Shown: one piece after another, positions 17,681 to 25,171 of the stretch
Position numbering within the stretch: the stretch's first letter is position 1
Layout: the number at the start of each line of letters is the position of its first letter
Assembly (NCBI RefSeq): GCF_000745475.1
Contig: NZ_JQJJ01000009.1
Coordinates: 806,001 to 870,000, forward strand
DNA: 64,000 bases
Reading direction: 5' to 3'
Origin: Allobosea sp. UNC402CLCol
GTDB taxonomy: Bacteria; Pseudomonadota; Alphaproteobacteria; Rhizobiales; Beijerinckiaceae
Position numbers and translations under genes: made by a program
Notes under the pieces: generated by a model
Database searches by the model: none
What the model was told of the DNA's origin: nothing
What the model saw: the letters and a program-made list of their open reading frames with translations, nothing else

Positions 17681-18349
17681 GTGGCCGAGCCGCCCTTGAG
17701 TTTCTTTTCCCCGCCCAAACAACCTGGCTGGCGGCCGATGCTGGTGCTGGCCTCGGCCTCGCCCCGGCGGCTCGCTTTGCTCGAACAGGCCGGCCTTAAG
17801 CCTGATGCGCTGCTGCCGGCCGATCTTGACGAGACGCCCCACAAGTCCGAGCGCCCGCGCGATCTCGCCCGCCGCCTCGCCCGCGAGAAGGCGGAAGCCG
17901 CGCGGGAGGGCGCAAAGGCGCGCGCCGACCTCGAAGGCTGCTACATCGTCGCGGCCGACACCGTCGTCGCCGTCGGCCGGCGCATCCTGCCCAAGGCCGA
18001 GATCGTCGACGAGGCCGCCGCCTGCCTGCGCCTGCTCTCGGGCCGTGCCCACCGCGTCTATACTGGCGTGGCGCTGGTCACGCCCTCGGGCGCGATTCGG
18101 GACCGGATCGTCGAGACGCGGCTGCGCTTCAAGCGTCTGTCGACCGAGGATATCGAGCATTATCTCGCCTCCGGCGAATGGCGCGGCAAGGCGGGCGGCT
18201 ATGCCATCCAGGGCATTGCCGGCTCCTTCGTCATCAAGCTCGTCGGCTCCTATACCGGTGTGGTCGGCCTGCCGCTCTACGAGACGGTGAACCTGTTGGG
18301 CGGCGAGGGCTTCCCGATCCGCTTCGGCTGGATGAATCTGGAGGCCTGA
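17681..18349 (+). CDS. maf: Maf-like nucleoside triphosphate pyrophosphatase
   Basis: House-cleaning enzyme that hydrolyses non-canonical or excess nucleoside triphosphates (dTTP/UTP/m7GTP group) to monophosphates. The 222-residue product has [19 protein letters not shown] near residue 20, [24 protein letters not shown] near 90 and the [16 protein letters not shown] motif near 170. A GTG at 17681 is assumed; ATG 17738 ([11 protein letters not shown]) matches the usual family start and may be correct. In many alphaproteobacteria maf sits beside yacG; here yacG is about 4.3 kb away. Confidence 0.9.
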   Translation: MAEPPLSFFSPPKQPGWRPMLVLASASPRRLALLEQAGLKPDALLPADLDETPHKSERPRDLARRLAREKAEAAREGAKARADLEGCYIVAADTVVAVGRRILPKAEIVDEAAACLRLLSGRAHRVYTGVALVTPSGAIRDRIVETRLRFKRLSTEDIEHYLASGEWRGKAGGYAIQGIAGSFVIKLVGSYTGVVGLPLYETVNLLGGEGFPIRFGWMNLEA

Positions 18350-18410
18350 GAGGGCCATTTGGCCCCACGCGAGAGATCCGTGCAGGGCGGCCGCATCTCC
18401 TGGGGTTGGC

Positions 18411-19631
18411 TCAGGCGCGATTGGATTGCCGGAGGAGGAAGCCGGCGGCCACCGCGGCGGCGGCGAAGCCGGACGCGGCCCCGACGCCGAGCGCCCAGCG
18501 GGGGCCGAAATGATCGGCGACCCATCCCACGATTGGCGCGCCGATCGGCGTGCCCCCGAGCGCGATGCCGATGCGAAGCGCCATCACGCGCCCGCGCATG
18601 GACGGCGCGGTCGAGAGCTGCATCAGGCTGTTGGTCGCGCTGGTGAGGGTCAAGGTGGCCACGCCGATCACGACGAGCGCGCCGGCGAAGAGCCGGTAGC
18701 TTGGCGCAAGGGCGGCGAGGGTGCAGCCGAGCCCGAAGACGCCGGCGGCCGGCAGGAGCGAGCCGAACTCGATCCTGTCGCGGCCGGCGGCGATCAGGGC
18801 GCCGGACATCGTGCCGACCGCCATGATCGACGACAGCAGGCCGAAGGCGCGCGCATCGGCGTGGAAGACGCCGACCGCCATGGTCGAGATGAAGATCGGG
18901 AAGTTCAGGCCGAAGGTCCCGATCAGGAACAGCATGACCAGGATCGCCTTGAGGTCCGGGCGGCCCCGGACATAGCGGAAGCCTTCCAGAAAACTCCCTT
19001 TGGCGCGCGCTGCCCGCGCATTGGGGCGCAGCTCGGAGACGCGCAGCCGGAAGAGGGAGATCAGCACCGCCACGAACGAGGCCCCGTTGATCAGGAAGGC
19101 CCAGCCCGTGCCGACCGCGGCGATGGTCAGGCCGGCGATCGCTGGCCCGACCATGCGCGCGGCGTTGAAAGAGGTCGAGTTGAGCGCGACGGCGTTGGGC
19201 AGGTCCTCGTCGCCGACCAATTCGGCGACGAAGGTCTGGCGCACCGGCGCGTCGAAGGCGGCGGCGCAGCCCTGAAGAAAGGCGAGCGCATAGACCTGCC
19301 AGAGCTGGACGACGCCGGCCACCGTCAGGCCTCCCAGGATCAGGGCCAGGGCGCCCATCGCCGCCTGGGTCGCGATCAGCAGCTTGCGCTGGTTGAAATG
19401 GTCGGCGGCGAAGCCGGTCCAGGGCAGGAGGAGAAGCTGCGGCCCGAACTGGAGCGCCATCACGACGCCCACGGCCGAGGCGCTGTGCGGCGTGAGCTGG
19501 GTCAGCACGAGCCAGTCCTGGGCCATGCGCTGCATCCACGTCCCGACATTCGAGACGAGCGCGCCACCGGCCCAGAGCCGGTAATTGGGGCTCCGGAGAG
19601 ACCGGAAGACGCCCGCCCCGAGGGCGTTCAT
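18411..19631 (-). CDS. MFS transporter (EntS/enterobactin-exporter-like group)
   Basis: A 406-residue, 12-helix secondary transporter of the MFS_3 type. Visible markers: FRSLRSPNYRLWAGGALVSN start, GTWMQRMAQDWLVL, loop DHFNQRKLLIATQAAMG between helices 2 and 3, and VAELVGDEDLPNAVALNS. Probably a drug or metabolite exporter. Its start overlaps the preceding membrane-protein gene by 4 bp. It is the last gene of a marR - isochorismatase-like - membrane protein - MFS operon, a layout typical of toxin- or aromatic-compound-responsive efflux. Confidence 0.9.
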   Translation of the reverse strand: MNALGAGVFRSLRSPNYRLWAGGALVSNVGTWMQRMAQDWLVLTQLTPHSASAVGVVMALQFGPQLLLLPWTGFAADHFNQRKLLIATQAAMGALALILGGLTVAGVVQLWQVYALAFLQGCAAAFDAPVRQTFVAELVGDEDLPNAVALNSTSFNAARMVGPAIAGLTIAAVGTGWAFLINGASFVAVLISLFRLRVSELRPNARAARAKGSFLEGFRYVRGRPDLKAILVMLFLIGTFGLNFPIFISTMAVGVFHADARAFGLLSSIMAVGTMSGALIAAGRDRIEFGSLLPAAGVFGLGCTLAALAPSYRLFAGALVVIGVATLTLTSATNSLMQLSTAPSMRGRVMALRIGIALGGTPIGAPIVGWVADHFGPRWALGVGAASGFAAAAVAAGFLLRQSNRA

Positions 19632-19957
19632 GAGCGTTCTGGCGTGTTCCCACCGTTGAAGCGGCCGAACAGCCGCGCCGTCAGGAGGGCCAGCAGGAAC
19701 ATGCCCAATCCCAGCGCCGCGGCGTCCGAGGCGTCACGCAGGTCGAACGCGCCGACACGGCAAACGAGAAGATAGCCGACGGCGAGGTTGAAGAACCCCC
19801 AGAGCACGTTGACGGTCGAGGAGGACAGGCCTTGCCCGGGCGGCTTGGCGAAGGGGCTCTGGAACGGCTTGCCCATCATGCCGCTGACGAGGTGCGGAAC
19901 GGCATTGGCCAGGAACGCCCCGCCGAAGACATAGGGCGCGAGATGAAGCCACGGCAT
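19628..19957 (-). CDS. Small membrane protein in MarR operon
   Basis: A 109-residue protein with about three hydrophobic segments: YVFGGAFLANAVPHLVSGMMG, TVNVLWGFFNLAVGYLLVC and AAALGLGMFLLALLTARLFG. The N-terminal APYVFGGAFLANAVPHL pattern is shared by small uncharacterised membrane proteins; no function known. It lies 1 bp after the isochorismatase-like gene and overlaps the MFS start by 4 bp, so it is firmly in the operon and may assist the transporter. Confidence 0.75.
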   Translation of the reverse strand: MPWLHLAPYVFGGAFLANAVPHLVSGMMGKPFQSPFAKPPGQGLSSSTVNVLWGFFNLAVGYLLVCRVGAFDLRDASDAAALGLGMFLLALLTARLFGRFNGGNTPERS

Positions 19958-19958
19958 G

Positions 19959-20525
19959 TCATGCGCTCCTTTCTTGCAGGAGGTCGATGATCTCCTGGCT
20001 GGTTCCCGTCTCCCCCAGTCGCGGGAAGACGTTCTTGATGCTGTAGTCGTGAGCCTCGGGGCGCATGTCGGTCATGGCGTCGATGGCGAGGGTGACGTTG
20101 AACCCCTGCTCATAGGCCTGGCGCGCCGTCGCCTCCACGCCCGTCCCGGTGGCGACGCCGAGAACGACGACCTGGGTGACGTCCGCCGCCTTCAGCCGCC
20201 TTTCGAGGTCCGTGCTGGCGAAGGCCCCCCAGCTTCGCTTGGTCACGACGATGTCGTCGGGCTGCTGGCCGAGCTCGGGGATGAAGTCGGTGAAGTCCTG
20301 GCTGAACGCGCCGCTGTGACGCGGCGGTTGCTCCGTGCGGCCCGGCGCGCCGCCGGCGACGTTGATCAGCACGACCGGCAGGCCGCGCTCGCGGAAGGCG
20401 TCGATCAGCGCCCGGGCCCGCCGCACGACCGCGACGATGGAATGGGCGAGGGGGGAGCCGGCAATGCCCTTCTGCAAATCGACGACGAGCAGGGCGGTCC
20501 TGGGGTCGATGGTCGTCAGCGCCAT
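19959..20525 (-). CDS. Isochorismatase-family hydrolase lacking the usual Cys nucleophile
   Basis: A 188-residue cysteine-hydrolase-fold protein. The catalytic Asp (LLVVDLQKGI near residue 17) and Lys (VVTKRSWGAF near 96) are present. At the position where amidases of this family have the nucleophilic Cys (VxTxxCVxxTA) this protein reads VATGTGVEATA, so Cys is Gly. True isochorismatases such as EntB and PhzD also lack the Cys. It may therefore be a vinyl-ether hydrolase rather than an amidase, or be catalytically altered. First enzyme gene after marR. Start ATG 20525 with AGGAGA upstream. Confidence 0.87.
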   Translation of the reverse strand: MALTTIDPRTALLVVDLQKGIAGSPLAHSIVAVVRRARALIDAFRERGLPVVLINVAGGAPGRTEQPPRHSGAFSQDFTDFIPELGQQPDDIVVTKRSWGAFASTDLERRLKAADVTQVVVLGVATGTGVEATARQAYEQGFNVTLAIDAMTDMRPEAHDYSIKNVFPRLGETGTSQEIIDLLQERSA

Positions 20526-20567
20526 GGGATGTTCTCCTGAGAGGCGTGATCTCGGCGGGGCCGGACC

Positions 20568-21020
20568 TCAGTCGTCGGCGATCCGTTTGAGCAGGCCGAT
20601 CGCCGCGGCGAGGGTTTCCAATTCGTCGCGGGAAAGCCGCGCCTGGAGCCTTCGCGACAGCCAATCCTGCCGCGCCGCGCGGCCCTCCTGAATCCATTGG
20701 CGGCAGGTCTCCGTGAGCGACAGGAGGGTCTGTCGCCCATCGGCCGGGTCCGGCGCGCCGCTGACCAGTTTCGCGGCTTCGAGCGCGGCGATGACCGTGG
20801 CCATGGACTGCGGGCGCATGCCCTCGGCGCGCGCGAGGCTGGACGTGGTGGCCTGCCCCTCCTTTTCCAGGCGAAGGAGCACCGACACCTGGGAGGGCGT
20901 CAGATCCCCGCCGCCCGCCTGCTCGCGCAGCCGGCGTTTCAGCTTGCCCACCAAGGCGCGAAGCTCGGCCGCCAGGGCGGAGGCGCGTGCGAAGCTGGAC
21001 TCGTCCGAGGAAATATCCAT
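20568..21020 (-). CDS. MarR-family regulator of the adjacent efflux/hydrolase operon
   Basis: A 150-residue winged-helix repressor: LTPSQVSVLLRLEKEGQATT, recognition helix region ARAEGMRPQSMATVIAALEA, and wing GAPDPADGRQTLLSLT. It heads the operon running through the isochorismatase-like, membrane and MFS genes (42 bp gap to the next gene). A 53-bp inverted repeat begins 14 bp upstream of its start, so autorepression of the whole operon is very likely. The inducer is unknown. ATG 21020 begins MDISSDESSF. Confidence 0.9.
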   Translation of the reverse strand: MDISSDESSFARASALAAELRALVGKLKRRLREQAGGGDLTPSQVSVLLRLEKEGQATTSSLARAEGMRPQSMATVIAALEAAKLVSGAPDPADGRQTLLSLTETCRQWIQEGRAARQDWLSRRLQARLSRDELETLAAAIGLLKRIADD

Positions 21021-21033
21021 GGCGGCTGAATGC

Positions 21034-21086
21034 CATATATGCAGATAAACTGTAAAGCTAAATTTTACAGCTTATCTGCATATATG
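21034..21086. promoter_or_regulatory. 53-bp near-perfect inverted repeat (MarR operator)
   Basis: Left arm 21034-21056 (CATATATGCAGATAA, one base, CTGTAAA) and right arm 21064-21086 are complementary at 22 of 23 positions, around a 7-nt centre. The arms are AT-rich in a GC-rich region and sit 14 bp upstream of the marR ATG. There is no U-run, which fits an operator/promoter rather than a terminator. Confidence 0.75.
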
Positions 21087-21156
21087 CCCGACCGGCGCTC
21101 GGGCCTGGCGCGCTCCGCCTGTTCGCGGAGCGGCAAGGCCGCTGACTCCGCCCCAT

Positions 21157-21600
21157 CTATTGCGACTGATAGAGATCCGCCCGGAGGATTTCCATGAAGC
21201 GCGAGGGGGCTCCGAGCGGTCCAAATCCAAACTGGCTATACAGGCCGTGGGCGTCCGAGGTGAGAAGCAGGAGGCGCCGCAAGCCCTGCAGATCATCGTG
21301 CTCGATGACGCTCTGCATCAGCCATTTGGAAAGCCCCTTGCCGCGATGCTCCTTGAGAATGAACACGTCGGCAAGCAGCGCGAAGGTCGCCTTGTCCGTC
21401 ACCACCCGCGCGAGACCGATCTGGGCCGCGCCGGCATAGACTCCGAAGCAGAGCGAGTTCGCGACGGCTTTTTCGACGGTCGATCGCGGCACGCCGCGCG
21501 CCCAGTAGCTCTCTTCCGAGAGAAACCGGTGAATGACAGCGATGTCCAGCCGCCCGGCGTCGGTGGAAATCTCGTAACCCGCCACGGTGTCGTGCTGCAT
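21157..21600 (-). CDS. GNAT-family N-acetyltransferase
   Basis: A 147-residue acetyltransferase from ATG 21600 (MQHDTVAGYEISTDAGRLD). Motifs: FLSEESYWARGVPRSTVEKA near residue 25, beta strand FALLADVFILKEHRGKGLSK carrying the acetyl-CoA pyrophosphate loop (RGKGLS), and GLYSQFGFGPLG near the end. This compact form matches the Acetyltransf_1 group common in proteobacteria; the substrate is unknown. Frames open further upstream but do not match the family. Its 3' end faces away from the MarR operator. Confidence 0.85.
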   Translation of the reverse strand: MQHDTVAGYEISTDAGRLDIAVIHRFLSEESYWARGVPRSTVEKAVANSLCFGVYAGAAQIGLARVVTDKATFALLADVFILKEHRGKGLSKWLMQSVIEHDDLQGLRRLLLLTSDAHGLYSQFGFGPLGAPSRFMEILRADLYQSQ

Positions 21601-21867
21601 ATGTCCGGCTCCTCGCGCGTCGAATGTCTGAACGCCGAGCGATGCTGTGCGGCCGAGCCCGGCATTCATAGGATGGAATTGCCGGGTCCCGTGCTGAGAG
21701 CAAGGCTGAGGTGGCGGCGCGGGGACATCTCGAGCTGCCGCCAGGGGCTCCTTGCCATGCATCGCGCAGCTCAGCCCTGACCCGCTCTTGCACCCCGCCC
21801 CATAACCCCTGATCCTGCCCCTGCAAGCGCGCCGGCCTCACAAGGCGCGCCTCCAGGAGGAACACAT

Positions 21868-22689
21868 ATGACGGGACGTCTCAGGGGCAAGGTCGCGATC
21901 GTGGCCGGGGCCGGGTCGATCGGGCCGGGCTGGGGCAACGGCAAGGCGACCGCGACGGTTTTCGCCCGCGAGGGCGCCAAGGTGATCTGCGCCGACATCA
22001 ACCGCGACGCCGCCGAGGAGACCGCTGCCATCATCCAGAACGAGGGCGGCCAGGCCTTCGCCGTGCAGGCCGACGTCACCAGGGCGGACCAGGTCGCCGA
22101 TCTCGTCGGCCGCGCGCTCGGCCGCTATGGCCGCATCGACATCCTCGACAACAATGTCGGCATCGCCGAGGTCGGCAGCGTCGTCGACCTGCCCGAGGAG
22201 ACCTGGGAGCGCGTCTTCCGCGTCAACCTCACCGGCGCCTTCCTGGCGATGAAGCATGTGATTCCGGTGATGCTGCGCCAGTTCGAGGAGGCCGGCGAGG
22301 GCGGCTCGATCATCAACATCTCCTCCATCGCCTCGATCCGCCACACCGGCGTGCCCTATGCGAGCTATTCCACCACCAAGGCCGGCCTCAACCAGCTCAC
22401 CCGCACCACGGCGGCGCAATATGCTCCACAGAAAATCCGGGTGAACGCCATCCTGCCCGGGCTGATGAAGACCCCGATGGTCGAGCATTCCGCCGGGCTG
22501 GCGCAGGCCTATGGCGACGGCGATATCGAGGCGATGTGGGCTGCCCGCGCGGCGCAGGTGCCGATGGGCCATATGGGCGAGGCCTGGGATGTCGCCAACG
22601 CCGCGCTCTTCCTTGCCAGCGACGAGGCGCGCTATGTCACGGGCATCGAGCTCGTCGTCGACGGAGGCATTACGCTTAAATATGGCTGA
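21868..22689 (+). CDS. SDR-family oxidoreductase
   Basis: A 273-residue Rossmann-fold NAD(P)-dependent dehydrogenase. Nucleotide loop [20 protein letters not shown] near residue 12 (a variant, longer glycine loop), NNVG near 90, catalytic Ser in NISSIASI, and Tyr/Lys in [10 protein letters not shown] near residue 165. The C-terminus ends [15 protein letters not shown], normal for classical SDRs. The substrate cannot be told. Its stop lies 8 bp inside yacG, so the two are coupled. AGGAGG precedes the ATG by about 6 nt, a strong ribosome site. Confidence 0.9.
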   Translation: MTGRLRGKVAIVAGAGSIGPGWGNGKATATVFAREGAKVICADINRDAAEETAAIIQNEGGQAFAVQADVTRADQVADLVGRALGRYGRIDILDNNVGIAEVGSVVDLPEETWERVFRVNLTGAFLAMKHVIPVMLRQFEEAGEGGSIINISSIASIRHTGVPYASYSTTKAGLNQLTRTTAAQYAPQKIRVNAILPGLMKTPMVEHSAGLAQAYGDGDIEAMWAARAAQVPMGHMGEAWDVANAALFLASDEARYVTGIELVVDGGITLKYG

Positions 22690-22885
22690 AACCGAGAAGA
22701 AGCCGCCGGCCGAACGGCCGTGCCCGATCTGCGGCAAGCCGGCAGTGGAACGCTATCGCCCCTTCTGCTCGCCGCGCTGCGCCGATATCGACCTCGGCCG
22801 CTGGCTCAAGGGCAGCTATGTGATTCCCGGCGAGCCGCTCGAGCAGAGCGACGAGGCCGCGCCCTCGCGCGACAAGGAGGAGTGA
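22682..22885 (+). CDS. yacG: YacG, DNA gyrase inhibitor (zinc-ribbon protein)
   Basis: A 67-residue zinc protein. The four zinc ligands are in [20 protein letters not shown] (two CxxC/CxxxC pairs), followed by [17 protein letters not shown], the standard YacG tail that contacts GyrB. In E. coli YacG binds GyrB and blocks DNA binding. The ATG at 22682 overlaps the end of the SDR gene by 8 bp. The C-terminus is acidic. A 9-bp GC hairpin follows. Confidence 0.93.
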   Translation: MAETEKKPPAERPCPICGKPAVERYRPFCSPRCADIDLGRWLKGSYVIPGEPLEQSDEAAPSRDKEE

Positions 22886-22892
22886 GGAATAG

Positions 22893-22918
22893 GCCGGCGC
22901 CTGCGGACCGGCGCCGGC
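22893..22918. terminator. Bidirectional hairpin between yacG and the convergent small gene
   Basis: GCCGGCGCC (22893-22901) pairs perfectly with GGCGCCGGC (22910-22918). It is between two convergent stops. No U-run on either side, so Rho may be needed. Confidence 0.4.
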
Positions 22919-22927
22919 AGGCAGGCT

Positions 22928-23116
22928 CTACCCGAGAGCCTCGCGTCGCTTCAGGAGTTCGTTGAGCAGATCCTGCTGCTCGGCGATCCGGTTGGCGATG
23001 GTTTCCTCCACTGCAGCGCCGGCTGCGCCGGTGGCCTGCTCGGTCAATTCGGCAATGTTGCGCCGGGCGATGGCGATCCGGGCATCCAGATCCTGCTGCG
23101 TCGCATTCTCAGGCAT
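22928..23116 (-). CDS. Small helical (coiled-coil) protein, unknown
   Basis: A 62-residue protein predicted almost entirely helical: DLDARIAIARRNIAELTEQA followed by EETIANRIAEQQDLLNELLKRREAL, with heptad-like Leu/Ile spacing. No family recognised. GGAG lies 6 nt before ATG 23116 (MPENATQQD); ATGs further upstream (23125, 23140) are possible. It converges on yacG. Confidence 0.6.
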   Translation of the reverse strand: MPENATQQDLDARIAIARRNIAELTEQATGAAGAAVEETIANRIAEQQDLLNELLKRREALG

Positions 23117-23367
23117 GGGGGGCTCCATAGCTTCCTGCATCGGAACGATCATGTTCCGCACGATACGATCATGCACCGCCGGCATCGTCGGTGCCCGGTT
23201 TTTTCATCGAGCCGCGTGATTATTCTCCCGCAGCTTCGCGGCTCGCGTCCAGTGCCGGACGTCACCGATCCGGCTTTGAGCGACACAGGTCCTGCAATGC
23301 GCGCGGATGGTTGTTCATCGTCAAGGCTGGGGGGTTTCCTGACGATCACGATGCGCTATTTTGAGGA

Positions 23368-23634
23368 ATGGCCGACTTTCCTGGGATCATCCGCTCGCCT
23401 CTCTCGCAGACCATCACGCATGATGGCATCACCGTGCAGGTCGAGATCTATCGCCTCGAGGGGACCGAGGGCTGGACGCTCGAACTGGTCGATGCCGAGG
23501 GCGGCTCGACGGTCTGGCAGGACAGCTTCGCCACCGATGCCGAAGCCTTCGCCGAGTTCATGGACGGGGTCCGCCAGCTCGGCCTGGCCAAGCTGATCGA
23601 TCCCGACGAGGACGACATCGCGACGGTGCATTGA
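23368..23634 (+). CDS. Small acidic protein, unknown
   Basis: An 88-residue acidic protein: VQVEIYRLEGTEGWTLELVD, then STVWQDSFATDAEAFAEFMD and LIDPDEDD near the end. The layout (short beta strands, then helix) resembles small uncharacterised alphaproteobacterial proteins, but I cannot name a family. GAGGA directly precedes ATG 23368. The next small gene starts 8 bp after its stop, so they form an operon. Confidence 0.6.
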   Translation: MADFPGIIRSPLSQTITHDGITVQVEIYRLEGTEGWTLELVDAEGGSTVWQDSFATDAEAFAEFMDGVRQLGLAKLIDPDEDDIATVH

Positions 23635-23642
23635 GGCCCGCA

Positions 23643-23930
23643 ATGGCTCGCTATACGGACGAGCTCGCAGCGATCGTCGCCTATGAGCAGGAGTTGCGCC
23701 GCCGGATCGGTGAGCGCCTCGCGCTGGAGCGCGGCGAATCGACCCGCGACGGCCTTTCCGAGGAGCAGGTCGCCCTGGCCGATGCCGCTATCCTGGCCTG
23801 GCAGCAACAGGGTGAGGAAGAGCAGGACCTGCATGCCTTCAGGGCGATGGGGCCCCTTCAGGAACTGCTCGTCGAGCATCGTGCCGCTCTCGACAGGATC
23901 GACGACATCCACGACCGCAGGCTCTCATGA
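23643..23930 (+). CDS. Small charged helical protein, unknown
   Basis: A 95-residue, highly charged and mostly helical protein: TDELAAIVAYEQELRRRIGE, then LSEEQVALADAAILAWQQQG and LLVEHRAALDRIDDIHDRR. No family recognised and no membrane segment. ATG 23643 is 8 bp after the upstream acidic gene, and in-frame codons before it are not protein-like. The opposite charge balance and tight pairing with the acidic neighbour could mean the two interact. Confidence 0.6.
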   Translation: MARYTDELAAIVAYEQELRRRIGERLALERGESTRDGLSEEQVALADAAILAWQQQGEEEQDLHAFRAMGPLQELLVEHRAALDRIDDIHDRRLS

Positions 23931-23996
23931 CGACCGGCGGGGATAACTTTCCGACACTCGTTCGAGGCTCCGGCTACGTCGCCGGCGAGCACTGTC

Positions 23997-25166
23997 TCAC
24001 GCAGCCAGAACTTCCGCTGCCGCCGTCACCTGCCAGCCCTGCAATTCGCGCCAGTTGGGCTCCAGCGCGGCGAAGCGCGACAGCTTGAAGCTCGAAATGT
24101 CGGCGAAGCCGCATTCGCCGTCGACGACCAGATCGCGGATCGCGTGGCCGCTCGCCGGTGAGAGGCCGAACCCGACGCTCGACAATGTCGCGACCACGAC
24201 ATTCGCCTGCGAATCCAGCCGGTCGATGACGGGGCGGCCATCGGGCGTGTTCTCGATGACACCGGCCCAGGAACGGATGATCCGGGCATGAGCCGCCTTG
24301 GGCAGAAGCTCGGCCAGGCGCTTGCCCATATGCAGCATCAGCGGCGTGGTCGGCTTCGCTGGCGTGCCTTGCTCAGCCAGTGCGAGCCATTCATGCGGGC
24401 CGCCGCCATAGGCGAGATTGCCACGCAGGGTCTGGCGCCCGTAGAGGCCGCAGCCATCGACGCCGCCGAGCGGCATCAGCGGCAAGGGCTCCGTCACGAT
24501 CATCTCGCAGCGGGCCGACTGCACCGGCACCTCCTGCCCGAGCAGCGCCGAGAGCCGCCCGGTCTGCGGGCCGGCGGCGAGCACGAGGCTGTCGCAGCCG
24601 ATGACGCCGCGATCGGTCTCGACGGCGGTCACGCGCCCGCCTTCGCTGCGGAAGCCGGTGACGGTGGTGTGCTGCAGGAGACGCCCGCCATGATCCTGCA
24701 TCGCCCAGGCATAGCCCTGCAGCGTGCGGTGCGGGTTGGCATGGCCGCCGAATTTGTAGTGGTAGCCGCCGACGATGGTGTCGCCCGCCAGCGGCACCAT
24801 CTCCTTGGCCTGCCTGACGTCGAGCACCTCGGATTGGAAGCCCTGCCGCTCGGCATTGCGCAAGGCGCGGCCGTAAAGCGCCATCTGGTGTTCGCTGGAG
24901 GCGAGGCGGATGCGCTCGCCCCGGAACTCCGTGGGATAGCCGAGCATGTCGTCCAGGATCGGCCAGAGCCGCTGCTCCTCGGCAAAGAGCGGCGAGTGGT
25001 GGTGCGAGCAGCCGCCGCCATTGCGGCCGGAAGCCTCCCAGCCGATCAGGCCCTTCTCCAGCACCAGCACATCGACGCCATCGCGCGCCAGCCACCAGCC
25101 GGCGGAGAGGCCGGTGACGCCGCCGCCGACGATGACGACCGAAGCTCCCTTGATCTCGTTCATCAT
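23997..25166 (-). CDS. FAD-dependent amine/amino-acid oxidase subunit (DadA/OoxB-like)
   Basis: A 389-residue DAO-fold flavoprotein: ASVVIVGGGVTGLSAGWWLA dinucleotide motif near residue 8, VDVLVLEKGLIGWEASGRNG (FAD ribose and active-site loop), and GSWAGVIENTPDGRPVID-like C-terminal region with SVGFGLSPASGHAIRDLVV. It is the small catalytic subunit of heteromeric oxidases such as octopine/nopaline oxidase, D-hydroxyproline dehydrogenase or HcnC. It lies 5 bp after the HcnB-like gene and is the last gene of an amino-acid uptake and oxidation operon. ATG 25166 is used; ATG 25163 is equally possible. Confidence 0.85.
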   Translation of the reverse strand: MMNEIKGASVVIVGGGVTGLSAGWWLARDGVDVLVLEKGLIGWEASGRNGGGCSHHHSPLFAEEQRLWPILDDMLGYPTEFRGERIRLASSEHQMALYGRALRNAERQGFQSEVLDVRQAKEMVPLAGDTIVGGYHYKFGGHANPHRTLQGYAWAMQDHGGRLLQHTTVTGFRSEGGRVTAVETDRGVIGCDSLVLAAGPQTGRLSALLGQEVPVQSARCEMIVTEPLPLMPLGGVDGCGLYGRQTLRGNLAYGGGPHEWLALAEQGTPAKPTTPLMLHMGKRLAELLPKAAHARIIRSWAGVIENTPDGRPVIDRLDSQANVVVATLSSVGFGLSPASGHAIRDLVVDGECGFADISSFKLSRFAALEPNWRELQGWQVTAAAEVLAA

Positions 25167-25171
25167 GGCTC

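Noticed and set aside
23141-23158. CGGAAC-gatcat-GTTCCG inverted repeat
   Set aside because: Short arms of only 6 bp in the upstream region of a small unknown gene; too weak to call an operator.
23179-23204. Hairpin CCGGCA...TGCCCGG followed by six T on the plus strand
   Set aside because: It looks like a terminator but the stem is imperfect and no plus-strand transcript ending there can be identified; a small RNA is possible but unsupported.
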